From the NCBI GenBank assembly GCA_050187875.1, contig JBFWXB010000027.1, positions 5,145 to 69,144 on the forward strand: a DNA stretch of 64,000 nucleotides, given 5' to 3'. Shown here piece by piece: positions 1 through 7,091 of this stretch; position 1 is the first letter of the stretch, and every line of letters begins with the position of its first letter. Under the pieces are notes generated by a model. That model was given only the letters and a program-made list of their open reading frames with translations. It searched no databases and was not told where the DNA came from. The DNA comes from JAFKKS01 sp050187875. GTDB lineage: Bacteria > Pseudomonadota > Alphaproteobacteria > Rhizobiales > Xanthobacteraceae. The translations under genes were made by a program, and so were the position numbers.

Positions 1-2
1 AC

Positions 3-2720
3 GCACTGTTCAAGGCCGGCGCGATCACGGCTACCGAGCAAGCTGCGGCGCACGCGCTGGCGCAAGCCCGCTACGACGGCACCGCCAAGGCACTCGGTGC
101 AATCGGCGCAACGGGCAAGCTGACCTCGAACCAGCTGGTCAATCTCAGCTACCAGCTCAACGACGTGGTCGTCTCGCTTGCGAGCGGCCAGCGGCCCCTG
201 ATGGTGCTGATGCAGCAGGGGACGCAGATCGCCCAGATCTTCGGACCCGGCACCGGCATTACCGGAATTCTGCGCGGCGTCTGGTCTGGGCTCACCAGCC
301 TGATTTCGCCGACTGTCGCGGTCGTGGGTGGCATCGCGGCCCTCGGCGCGGCGGTCGGCTACTCCTATTACCGCTACATCGAATCCCAGAAGGAGCTCGA
401 GGTCGCGCTCGCCGGCACCGGGCGAGCCGCCGGCGTGGCGGTCGGCCAGATCGAGCGCATTGCCGAGCAGTCGGCCTCCGCCGGCAACGTCTCGGTCGCC
501 GCGGCCCGCGAGATGGAGGCGGCGTTCCTGCGAACCGGCAAGATCGCGGTCTCGCAGTTCGAAGGCCTGATCAAGGTCGTCAAGAACTACGCCGCGACCA
601 CCGGCACCGATGTCGCGACCGCGACTAAGGAGCTCGCCAGCGCCTTCGCCGACCCGATCCGGGGCGCCGATTCGCTCAACGAGAAGCTCAATTTCCTCGA
701 TGACCGGACGCGGCAATACGTCCGCACGCTGACCGACCACAACGACCGTACCGGTGCCCAGCGTGTTCTGCTCGATGCGTTGAAAGGCAGCCTCGTCAAT
801 GCATCGGAAGCGACCACGGCGCTTGGCCGCGCTTGGGATTTCGTCGGGCGGATGGCGTCGAACGCCTACGACGCCATGGGGCGGGCGATCTCGCGCGCGC
901 TCGATGGCGCACCGATCGACCAGCGGCTCAAGGAGCTCCAGCAGGAACGCACGCGACTCCAGGCGCTGATTGAAAGTCCGCCCACGCGCTTTGCCGCCCA
1001 GGCCCGCAACTTCAACACGCGGATGCTGGCGGAGGTCGAGGCCGAGATCGTCAAGATCGAGGCGAAGCTTGCCAATATTGAAGTCCGGGCGAAGGAAGCG
1101 AGAGCCAACGAGCTCTCGGTCCGCGCCGGTACCGTGGCGCGTGACCTCACGCCCGGCTTCGATGAGTTGCAGACCTTACGGGCGCGGCAGGCGCAGCTTC
1201 GCTCGGCGCTCGATGACCCGCTGGTCCGGCAAAAGGTTGCGGACCTCAAGCAGGTTGAGACGGCGTATGACGCGGTCACCCGCGCGATCCGCACCTGGCT
1301 TGATCCTGCCGAGAAGGCCCGCCGCCTCGACGAACTGGAAATCCAGGCCCTCCAGGCGAAGACGCCCGCACAAAAGGCGGCCATCGCCGAAGAGCGGCGG
1401 CGGCTTGAGCTTGCCGGCCAGGCAATCCCGCTCGCCATCGCCGAAGCCGATATCACGCGGGCCGGCACCAAGGCGCGCGCCGAGGCGACGCAGGCGCATA
1501 TCGACCAGTCGCGGGTGATTGAGGTCAACACCAGGGCGACGTTGGGTTTGGCCGATGCCTGGCTCAAGGGCGCGGCGGCGGCCCAGCAGGCGGAAGTGCG
1601 CCGCAAGGCACTGACCGAGGCCGTGCAGAACGGCGTCGATGTCGAGACCCGGGCGCGTGAGCTCCTGCGCGAGCAGATCGCGGAGCAAGCCGCTCAATCG
1701 GCGAAGTCGGCTACCGATCTGACGGCCGAAGCCGCCGCGCAGCGCAAGCTCAACGACGCCGTGGCGGCAGGCACGATCTCGACCGAGCAGGCGCAGCGCT
1801 TGATGCAGGTCGAGCAGGCACTTCGCCCGCTGATCATTGCGCAGGCGCTCGCCGAAGGCGACGCCAAGGGCACGCTTGCCCGCGTCATCGATGCGTTGCG
1901 TAGCGCCTATGCACGGCTGCACGGCGAGCAGGCGCGAGCCGCAGCGCTTCAAACGATTGAAGGCCAGAAGAACCAGATCGAGCTGCTGCAGAAGCAGATC
2001 GAACTGGTCGGTACGAGCGAGTCGCAGCGCGCGATCATCATCGCCCAGCTGCAAGCCGAGCAGCAGTTACGGCAGAAGGGCATTGAGCTTGCGAGCGCCG
2101 AGGGCCAGGCGATCCTTGCCAATGCAGGCTTCATCGAGCGCCTCAACCAGGAGCTCGCACGCTCGCAGGGGGCGATGCAGTCCCTGCAAAGCATGACCGA
2201 CACGACTTTCAACCACTTCGCCAACCTGATCGCGCAGGGCAAGACCGACTGGAAGTCCTGGGCGGACGCAGGGCGCGCGGCGCTCGCCGACATCGAAAAG
2301 GAAATCCTCAAGCTCGCGGTGTTGAACCCGCTCAAGAATTTCCTGTTCGGGACTAACCTCACGACGCTCAACAATGTCGGCGGCGTCCTCGGCGGCCTGT
2401 TCGGCTTCAAGTTTCACGAGGGTGGCGTTGTGGGTGTGGACGGGAGTCCGCACTGGGCGCCAGCGCAAGTTTTCCGCAATGCGCCCCGCCTGCATGATGG
2501 TGCGTTTCTTTCGCCCGACGAGGTGCCGGCGATCCTCCAGCGCGGTGAGCGCGTGCTTAATCGCACCGAGGCCGCGGCCTACCAGCGCGGCACGAAGGCG
2601 GCGCCGATCGTCCTCAACTTTGCGGTGAGCACACCCGACGCCGCCTCGTTCCGGCGGGCACAGAGCCAGATCACCGCCGACATGGCGGCAGCACTGCGGC
2701 GCGCGGAGCGCAACCTGTGA
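3..2720 (+). CDS. Phage tail tape measure protein (5' end outside window)
   Basis: The reading frame is open to the left edge, so the protein is partial; 905 residues are visible. It sets tail length and is threaded through the tail tube in siphophages. The visible part begins in the conserved tape-measure head region (NQLVNLSYQLNDVVVSLASG, then a hydrophobic stretch at about residues 100-125 of the fragment). Long Ala/Glu/Arg-rich coiled-coil-like stretches follow. The C-terminus carries FHEGGVVG and ILQRGERVLNR, typical of tape-measure ends. It overlaps the next tail gene by 4 bp (GTGA), so the two are translationally coupled. It is far longer than the roughly 220-aa tape measure of the Rhodobacter gene transfer agent, which argues for a true siphophage. 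Confidence 0.9.
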   Translation, partial: ALFKAGAITATEQAAAHALAQARYDGTAKALGAIGATGKLTSNQLVNLSYQLNDVVVSLASGQRPLMVLMQQGTQIAQIFGPGTGITGILRGVWSGLTSLISPTVAVVGGIAALGAAVGYSYYRYIESQKELEVALAGTGRAAGVAVGQIERIAEQSASAGNVSVAAAREMEAAFLRTGKIAVSQFEGLIKVVKNYAATTGTDVATATKELASAFADPIRGADSLNEKLNFLDDRTRQYVRTLTDHNDRTGAQRVLLDALKGSLVNASEATTALGRAWDFVGRMASNAYDAMGRAISRALDGAPIDQRLKELQQERTRLQALIESPPTRFAAQARNFNTRMLAEVEAEIVKIEAKLANIEVRAKEARANELSVRAGTVARDLTPGFDELQTLRARQAQLRSALDDPLVRQKVADLKQVETAYDAVTRAIRTWLDPAEKARRLDELEIQALQAKTPAQKAAIAEERRRLELAGQAIPLAIAEADITRAGTKARAEATQAHIDQSRVIEVNTRATLGLADAWLKGAAAAQQAEVRRKALTEAVQNGVDVETRARELLREQIAEQAAQSAKSATDLTAEAAAQRKLNDAVAAGTISTEQAQRLMQVEQALRPLIIAQALAEGDAKGTLARVIDALRSAYARLHGEQARAAALQTIEGQKNQIELLQKQIELVGTSESQRAIIIAQLQAEQQLRQKGIELASAEGQAILANAGFIERLNQELARSQGAMQSLQSMTDTTFNHFANLIAQGKTDWKSWADAGRAALADIEKEILKLAVLNPLKNFLFGTNLTTLNNVGGVLGGLFGFKFHEGGVVGVDGSPHWAPAQVFRNAPRLHDGAFLSPDEVPAILQRGERVLNRTEAAAYQRGTKAAPIVLNFAVSTPDAASFRRAQSQITADMAAALRRAERNL

Positions 2721-3304
2721 CCGGATTCCACGACGTGCGGTTTCCTGACGCCGTGGCACGCGGTGCAACCGGCGGGCCGGAGTTCTCAACCGACATCATC
2801 GCAGTCGCTTCGGGCTTCGAGCAGCGCAACGTGAACTGGTCGGCGGCGCGCGCCAAGTACGACATCTCGACTGGCATTCGCACCCGCGAGCAGATGGCCG
2901 AGGTGATTGCTTTCTTCCGTGCCCGCAAGGGCCGCGCCTACGGCTTTCGCTTCCGGGACTGGAATGACTTTGAAGCGGAGGCCCAGCCTCTCGCGGCGAC
3001 AGCCGATCCGCTGGTTTGGCAGCTAACGAAGCAATATGCCTCGGGGCCGTCGGCGGAGCAGCGCCTCATCACCAAGCCCGAAGCCGGCACTGTCGTGGTC
3101 CGGGTGAACGGCAATCCCGTGTCGGTCGATGTCGATCACCTGACTGGCCTCGTCACGTTCACTTCGGCGCCGGTTGCGCAGCCCTATGCCGACTTCGTGT
3201 TTGACGTGCCGGTCCGCTTTGACACCGACCACCTGCCGGTGGTCGTGGTCGCCTACCACATCCAGCAGGTCTCCTCGATCGCGCTGGTTGAAATCCGGAC
3301 CTGA
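2717..3304 (+). CDS. DUF2460 tail protein (GTA gp12-like distal tail protein)
   Basis: 195 residues, starting at a GTG that overlaps the tape-measure stop by 4 bp. The N-terminal block FHDVRFPDAVARGATGGPEF and the central RTREQMAEVIAFFRARKGRA with GFRFRDWNDF are the hallmark of DUF2460 (TIGR02217). This family is encoded next to the tape measure in gene transfer agents and related phages and forms the distal tail or hub ring. The length is usual for the family. In related clusters the next gene is DUF2163. Here that gene is displaced to 5183 by an inserted hipBA module, so this gene is now followed by a convergent toxin gene. Confidence 0.88.
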   Translation: MTGFHDVRFPDAVARGATGGPEFSTDIIAVASGFEQRNVNWSAARAKYDISTGIRTREQMAEVIAFFRARKGRAYGFRFRDWNDFEAEAQPLAATADPLVWQLTKQYASGPSAEQRLITKPEAGTVVVRVNGNPVSVDVDHLTGLVTFTSAPVAQPYADFVFDVPVRFDTDHLPVVVVAYHIQQVSSIALVEIRT

Positions 3305-3334
3305 GTTTCGTCGAGCAGGCGCTCTCGGCGCGAT

Positions 3335-3401
3335 ATTTCCCGATCGGAAAATTCCTCGGCCGGAATAGCCACGCTAGCTGCAAACTTTCCCGATCGGGAA
3401 A
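3335..3401. repeat. Pair of TTTCCCGATCGGRAAA palindromes 50 bp apart
   Basis: The intergenic space between the convergent DUF2460 gene and hipA holds two palindromes. ATTTCCCGATCGGAAAAT at 3335-3352 has one mismatch. TTTCCCGATCGGGAAA at 3386-3401 is perfect. Their starts are 50 bp apart, close to five helical turns. They could be operators, the stems of a shared terminator without a clear T-run, or traces of the insertion of hipBA. No protein can be assigned from sequence alone. Confidence 0.7.
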
Positions 3402-3419
3402 TTGTCCAATCAAGGAAGT

Positions 3420-4730
3420 TCAGGGAGTGGACTTTGCCGCTGCCGCCGCTCGATCGGCATCAATTGACTGTGCGCACCGTTTGGCGCGGTCGGTGACCGC
3501 GACCGAGAGGCGTTCAATGAGCGGATGATCAAGCCCATCCGCTTCCGCCGCGCGGCATATGTCTGATAGGGCATCGGGCAGCGTTCGGGCAAACTCGCCG
3601 ATGCGTTCGACGAGTTCATCTTCGTCCAGCCGCAGATCGGTCGCGAGCTTGCGCCACTGCCGTGGACCGATGTCGCGCATGCGGTACTCACCGCCGATCT
3701 TCATCGCCGAACGAATCTTCTGTGGGTCGAAATCGTAAGGCAGGATGCTGGCAACATCGTACAGCGGAGCGAGCCGGGCGCGGCCTTCGGCTCCGATCAG
3801 CATTGAATAGTTCTTGGCGTGCGCGTCGGTGCCACCGATCAGCCAGTTGAACGCGAGCGCATCGACAAACCGCCGCACGTCTTCCTCAGGCCGACCCGAG
3901 AACGTCCTGATGAGCTGAGCGATCGCGCGCGCACCGGGCCCGCCTTCATTTTCGTATTTCACGGTGGGAAGGATTGCGAGCGCCTGGCACATGTCCTCCT
4001 GGTGCACGCGAACAAGTCCGGCGTCGGTCCGTTCTCGGTCGTAGCGCTCGATCACGATCGCAACCTGATCCTCGAACCGCATGACTTGAGTATCCGCGGT
4101 GATGAGGCCGAGCCCGGAGGCAAGATGCAGACAGACATGCTCGTTCTCGGCATGCCCGTCGAAATCGCCGGTCGGCGGTTTCAAGATGTGCGTTGTCGGC
4201 GTGCGCCCGGACGGGACGCCCCACCGACCGTTCTCGTAGTAGAGCGCGGTCTTGGGCTGGGCGCCGGCCAAGCTGAATTGTCCGGTATCGCGCGGGATGC
4301 GCCATGCGGAATGGTCGGCACGCAGCGCCCGCAGTCGCTCGGCAACGCCGGCCTCATCGAGCCAGTCGATCTCGGCCGGGCCTTGGCCAACCACCGCCTC
4401 AAGCCGCTCCGGCCGCACGAACTGCACGGCGCCAGCGCAGTCCTCTCCGACATGGCTCATGAGCGCGAAGGGATTGCGAGCCGAGACCTGAAAGCGCCGG
4501 GCCCAACGGTCGAGGACCGTGGCGTTGTCAGGTAGCAGTCCCCACAGGAAAGCTTCGACCGCCTTGTGACCGTGCTCGGCTCCCGCAACCGGCATCGACA
4601 ACGAGAGCGGGTACGCTCCTTCCGCTTGCCGCCAATCGTCAGCATAAACGAAAGCCAAGCGGCCTCGGTTGTCGCGGGTGACTCGTCCGATCTCGCGGCC
4701 GCTCAGGAGAGCAACGAGCTGGCTGTTCAT
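3420..4730 (-). CDS. hipA: HipA-type Ser/Thr kinase toxin
   Basis: 436 residues, close to the 440 of E. coli HipA. The family phosphorylates glutamyl-tRNA synthetase or other translation targets and causes growth arrest or persistence. Visible features are the HipA N-terminal domain, the LAGAQPKTALY nucleotide-loop region at about residue 155, the catalytic GGTDAHAKNYSML segment at about residue 300, and the LAPLYDVASILPYD metal-binding segment after it. All key residues look intact, so it should be active. The start overlaps the hipB stop by 4 bp (ATGA), as in other antitoxin-toxin pairs. The module lies antisense to, and inside, the phage tail operon. Confidence 0.92.
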   Translation of the reverse strand: MNSQLVALLSGREIGRVTRDNRGRLAFVYADDWRQAEGAYPLSLSMPVAGAEHGHKAVEAFLWGLLPDNATVLDRWARRFQVSARNPFALMSHVGEDCAGAVQFVRPERLEAVVGQGPAEIDWLDEAGVAERLRALRADHSAWRIPRDTGQFSLAGAQPKTALYYENGRWGVPSGRTPTTHILKPPTGDFDGHAENEHVCLHLASGLGLITADTQVMRFEDQVAIVIERYDRERTDAGLVRVHQEDMCQALAILPTVKYENEGGPGARAIAQLIRTFSGRPEEDVRRFVDALAFNWLIGGTDAHAKNYSMLIGAEGRARLAPLYDVASILPYDFDPQKIRSAMKIGGEYRMRDIGPRQWRKLATDLRLDEDELVERIGEFARTLPDALSDICRAAEADGLDHPLIERLSVAVTDRAKRCAQSIDADRAAAAAKSTP

Positions 4731-5029
4731 TTGCGCTTGTCCCGGGCGCTATCGAGAAGACGGTCGAGATCAACTGTGGGAACAGGCGCGCCGCCAGCAG
4801 TCTTGCCTGCGGTCGCGGTCCCCTCGTCATTGATCGACAAGCGTAGGCCCAAGGCGTCGAGCGTCCGCATCAGGAGCCCGATCTCGGCGCGCGGCTTTCC
4901 CTTCTCGACCTCGACAACCCACTTGCGGCTGGCTCCGACACGCTGGGCCAGTTCGGCCTGGTCCAGGCCGAGCCGCCGCCGGCGGTCGCGGATCGCAAAA
5001 CCAATGTCAATGGGCGTTCGGAGCAGCAT
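4727..5029 (-). CDS. hipB: HipB-type antitoxin, XRE-family repressor
   Basis: 100 residues. A Cro/CI-type helix-turn-helix covers about residues 8-60 (RLGLDQAELAQRVGASRKWV, then VEVEKGKP). The C-terminal tail ends in basic residues. HipB proteins neutralise HipA and repress the hipBA promoter. The gene precedes hipA with a 4-bp overlap. Its ATG lies 9 bp from the first of four direct repeats at 5038-5130 that look like its operators, which supports autoregulation. Confidence 0.9.
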   Translation of the reverse strand: MLLRTPIDIGFAIRDRRRRLGLDQAELAQRVGASRKWVVEVEKGKPRAEIGLLMRTLDALGLRLSINDEGTATAGKTAGGAPVPTVDLDRLLDSARDKRK

Positions 5030-5037
5030 GGAATGAT

Positions 5038-5130
5038 CCCGTTCGGTTACATTCCATATATGGCACCGAGCGGTTACAAGTCAAGATATCACCGACCGGT
5101 GACAATAAATAAAGTTATCGAGCGGTGACA
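5038..5130. promoter_or_regulatory. Four operator-like repeats upstream of hipB
   Basis: Four copies of a 14-bp element, consensus nnCGnnCGGTKACA, start at 5038 (CCCGTTCGGTTACA), 5065 (ACCGAGCGGTTACA), 5091 (ACCGACCGGTGACA) and 5117 (ATCGAGCGGTGACA). Spacing is 27, 26 and 26 bp. Copy 3 extends to a near-palindrome, TCACCGACCGGTGA, so each copy can be read as two half-sites for a dimeric helix-turn-helix protein. E. coli HipB also binds four operators, of different sequence. Copy 2 fills the spacer of the predicted hipB promoter. HipB is the obvious candidate ligand; that is inference. Confidence 0.75.
5055..5084 (-). promoter_or_regulatory. Predicted sigma70-type promoter of hipBA
   Basis: On the minus strand TTGACT (5084-5079) and TATATG (5060-5055) are separated by 18 bp. 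Transcription would start about 20 bp upstream of the hipB ATG at 5029. The operator-like copy at 5065-5078 occupies the spacer, so a bound repressor would block RNA polymerase. Confidence 0.5.
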
Positions 5131-5182
5131 TCGCCGAGCAGCCCCAAGGCCGGGCTCATTATAAAGCAGCAGCCGCTAAAGC

Positions 5183-6022
5183 ATGAAAACTCTATCTCCC
5201 GCCCTAGCCGCCCATGTGGCCGGCGAGGTGACGACCCTTGCGACCTGCTGGCGGCTCGAACGCACCGACGGCTGGGTTCGTGGCTTTACCGATCACGACC
5301 GCAACCTCGTCATCGACGGAGTGACCTATGTCGCCGCTACCGGCTTCCTGCCGAGCGCGATCAAATCGGGCTCGGACCTCTCGGTCGACAACCTCGATGT
5401 TGATGGCTTCCTCGACGACGAGGCGCTCAAGGCGGAAGACCTAACCGCCGGCCTCTTCGACGGCGCCAGGATCGACATCTTCCTCGTCAACTGGGCCGAC
5501 CTGTCGCAAGGGCGCGTGCTCCTTCGCCGGGGCTGGCTTGGCGAAGTCAAGCGCGCTGACAATCGCTTCTCCGCTGAAATCCGCGGCATCGCAAATCGGC
5601 TGCAACAAGTTGCCGGCAAGCTCTACTCGCGGCTCTGCCGCACCGATCTCGGCAGCGACGAGTGCAAGGTCGTGCTTGGGTCGTTGACCGACGAGCTCGC
5701 GATTTCCGCCGTGTCGAGCGGCGATACCTTCACGGTCCCGACGGCAAGGCCGACGGGCTTCTACACCTTCGGCGTCTGCACGTTCCTCACTGGCGCGAAC
5801 GCTGGCGCTGCCACCGAAGTACTCCAGCACAATGGACAATCGATCCAGCTGTTCACGCCGATGCCACGACCCATTTTTGTCGGCGACCAAGTCCGGCTGG
5901 TCGCCGGCTGCGACAAGACCCCGGAAACCTGTCACGCCCGCTTCGGCAACATCCTGAACTTTCGCGGCGAGCCGCACATCCCGGGCAACGACAAGGTCTT
6001 CTCCTATCCGGTCAAGAGCTGA
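5183..6022 (+). CDS. DUF2163 tail protein (GTA gp13-like hub protein)
   Basis: 279 residues. Family marks are HVAGEVTTLATCWRLERTDG at the N-terminus and a Cys-rich second half (LCRTDLGSDECK near residue 155, then CDKTPETCHARFGN). DUF2163 (TIGR02218) proteins form the hub at the distal tail of gene transfer agents and related phages, and in the Rhodobacter GTA the cysteines hold an iron-sulfur cluster. The stop overlaps the next ATG (TGATG), so this gene and the NlpC/P60 gene are coupled. No good ribosome site is visible before the ATG, possibly because hipBA was inserted just upstream. Confidence 0.88.
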   Translation: MKTLSPALAAHVAGEVTTLATCWRLERTDGWVRGFTDHDRNLVIDGVTYVAATGFLPSAIKSGSDLSVDNLDVDGFLDDEALKAEDLTAGLFDGARIDIFLVNWADLSQGRVLLRRGWLGEVKRADNRFSAEIRGIANRLQQVAGKLYSRLCRTDLGSDECKVVLGSLTDELAISAVSSGDTFTVPTARPTGFYTFGVCTFLTGANAGAATEVLQHNGQSIQLFTPMPRPIFVGDQVRLVAGCDKTPETCHARFGNILNFRGEPHIPGNDKVFSYPVKS

Positions 6023-6453
6023 TGTTCTCTCGCGAGGCCGTCATTGCCGAGGCGCGGAGCTGGCTCGGCACACCGTGGCATCATCAGGCGTCGCTCAAAG
6101 GCGTGGGTTGCGATTGCATCGGTTTCATCCGTGGAGTGGCCCTGCCGTTCGTCGGGGAAGTCGCGATCCCGCTCGATTACCCGGAGACCTGGCACCTCTA
6201 TCGCGCCGAGCCCCGCATGTATCTCGGCTTCAAGGAGCGTTGCGAGGAAATCGAACCAACGGACGCCCTGGCCGGCGACATCCTCCTGTTCGGCGCCGGC
6301 AAGGGACCGGCGCATCACTGCGCCTATGTCACGCCGAGCGGCGGTCTGATCCATTGCTACCGTGAAGCCGGAAAGGTGGTCGAACACGGCTTCTCGCCCT
6401 GGTGGCGGGCAAAGCTCCGCCACGCGTTCCGCATGCGCGGCATCGAGCACTGA
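6022..6453 (+). CDS. NlpC/P60 cell-wall peptidase of the tail tip (GTA gp14-like)
   Basis: 143 residues. The start ATG overlaps the upstream stop. The catalytic Cys lies in GVGCDCIGF (residues 28-36) and a His in AHHCAYV near residue 101; this is the NlpC/P60 cysteine peptidase pattern. Tail-tip peptidases of this type cut peptidoglycan cross-links so that DNA can pass. The position between DUF2163 and the TIM-barrel megaprotein is the canonical GTA order gp13-gp14-gp15. Confidence 0.88.
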   Translation: MFSREAVIAEARSWLGTPWHHQASLKGVGCDCIGFIRGVALPFVGEVAIPLDYPETWHLYRAEPRMYLGFKERCEEIEPTDALAGDILLFGAGKGPAHHCAYVTPSGGLIHCYREAGKVVEHGFSPWWRAKLRHAFRMRGIEH

Positions 6454-6455
6454 CC

Positions 6456-7088
6456 GTGGCAAAGATCGTCCTTACGGTCGGCGGCTATGTGCTTGGCAAC
6501 CTTCTTCTGCCAGGCCTTGGCGGCGCGATCGGTGGGCTGGTCGGCGGTTACGTCGGCGGCATCGTCGACCAGCAGCTGTTCGGCGGCACCGCGAGCCAGA
6601 CCGTCTATGGCGCGCGCATGCAGGACCTGCGCGTGCAGTCATCGAGCTACGGCGCCGTCATCCCGCTGCTCTACGGAAAGGGCCGGATGGCCTCCAACGT
6701 CATCTGGATGCGCGGCTTCGACGAGGAAGTCCGCACCGAGACGCAGACCGTCGGCGGGGGCGGCAAAGGCGGCGGAGGTGGCGGCACGACCGTCACCAAC
6801 GTCAGCTACCATTACTACGCCGATGTGGCGGTCGGCCTCTGCGCCGGCCCGATCGCTGCGGTGAACCGCGTGTTTGCCGACGGCAATGCGTTCGAGGACG
6901 ACAAGGTCGGCGACATGCGGGTCTACCTCGGGGACGAGACGCAGACCCCTGACCCGCTGATCCAGGCGGTGGAAGGAGCGGACCGCACGCCTGCCTATCG
7001 CGGCCTCGCCTACGTGATGATGGAGCGGCTCTACATCACGCCGTTCGGCAACCGCCTGCCGAACCTCACCTTCGAAGTCGAGACGTGA
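6456..7088 (+). CDS. Short paralog of the N-terminus of the tail-tip megaprotein
   Basis: 210 residues from a GTG 2 bp after the previous stop. It aligns along its whole length with the first 210 or so residues of the next gene. Shared blocks include a Gly-rich hydrophobic start, RTETQTVGGGGKGGGGGG, SYHYYADVA, GDETQTPDPLIQAVEGADRT, and a C-terminal block ending in TPFGNRLPN. The stop comes just where the TIM-barrel part of the megaprotein would begin. It is therefore a partial tandem duplication that has stayed open and diverged, not a frameshift remnant. It may supply extra copies of the hub-attachment domain. The next gene starts 3 bp downstream. Confidence 0.8.
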   Translation: MAKIVLTVGGYVLGNLLLPGLGGAIGGLVGGYVGGIVDQQLFGGTASQTVYGARMQDLRVQSSSYGAVIPLLYGKGRMASNVIWMRGFDEEVRTETQTVGGGGKGGGGGGTTVTNVSYHYYADVAVGLCAGPIAAVNRVFADGNAFEDDKVGDMRVYLGDETQTPDPLIQAVEGADRTPAYRGLAYVMMERLYITPFGNRLPNLTFEVET

Positions 7089-7091
7089 TCG

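Noticed and set aside
5038..5130. Short spaced repeats as a mini CRISPR array
   Set aside because: Repeats of 14 bp with 12-13 bp between them lie in a promoter beside a repressor gene; too short for CRISPR and no cas genes.
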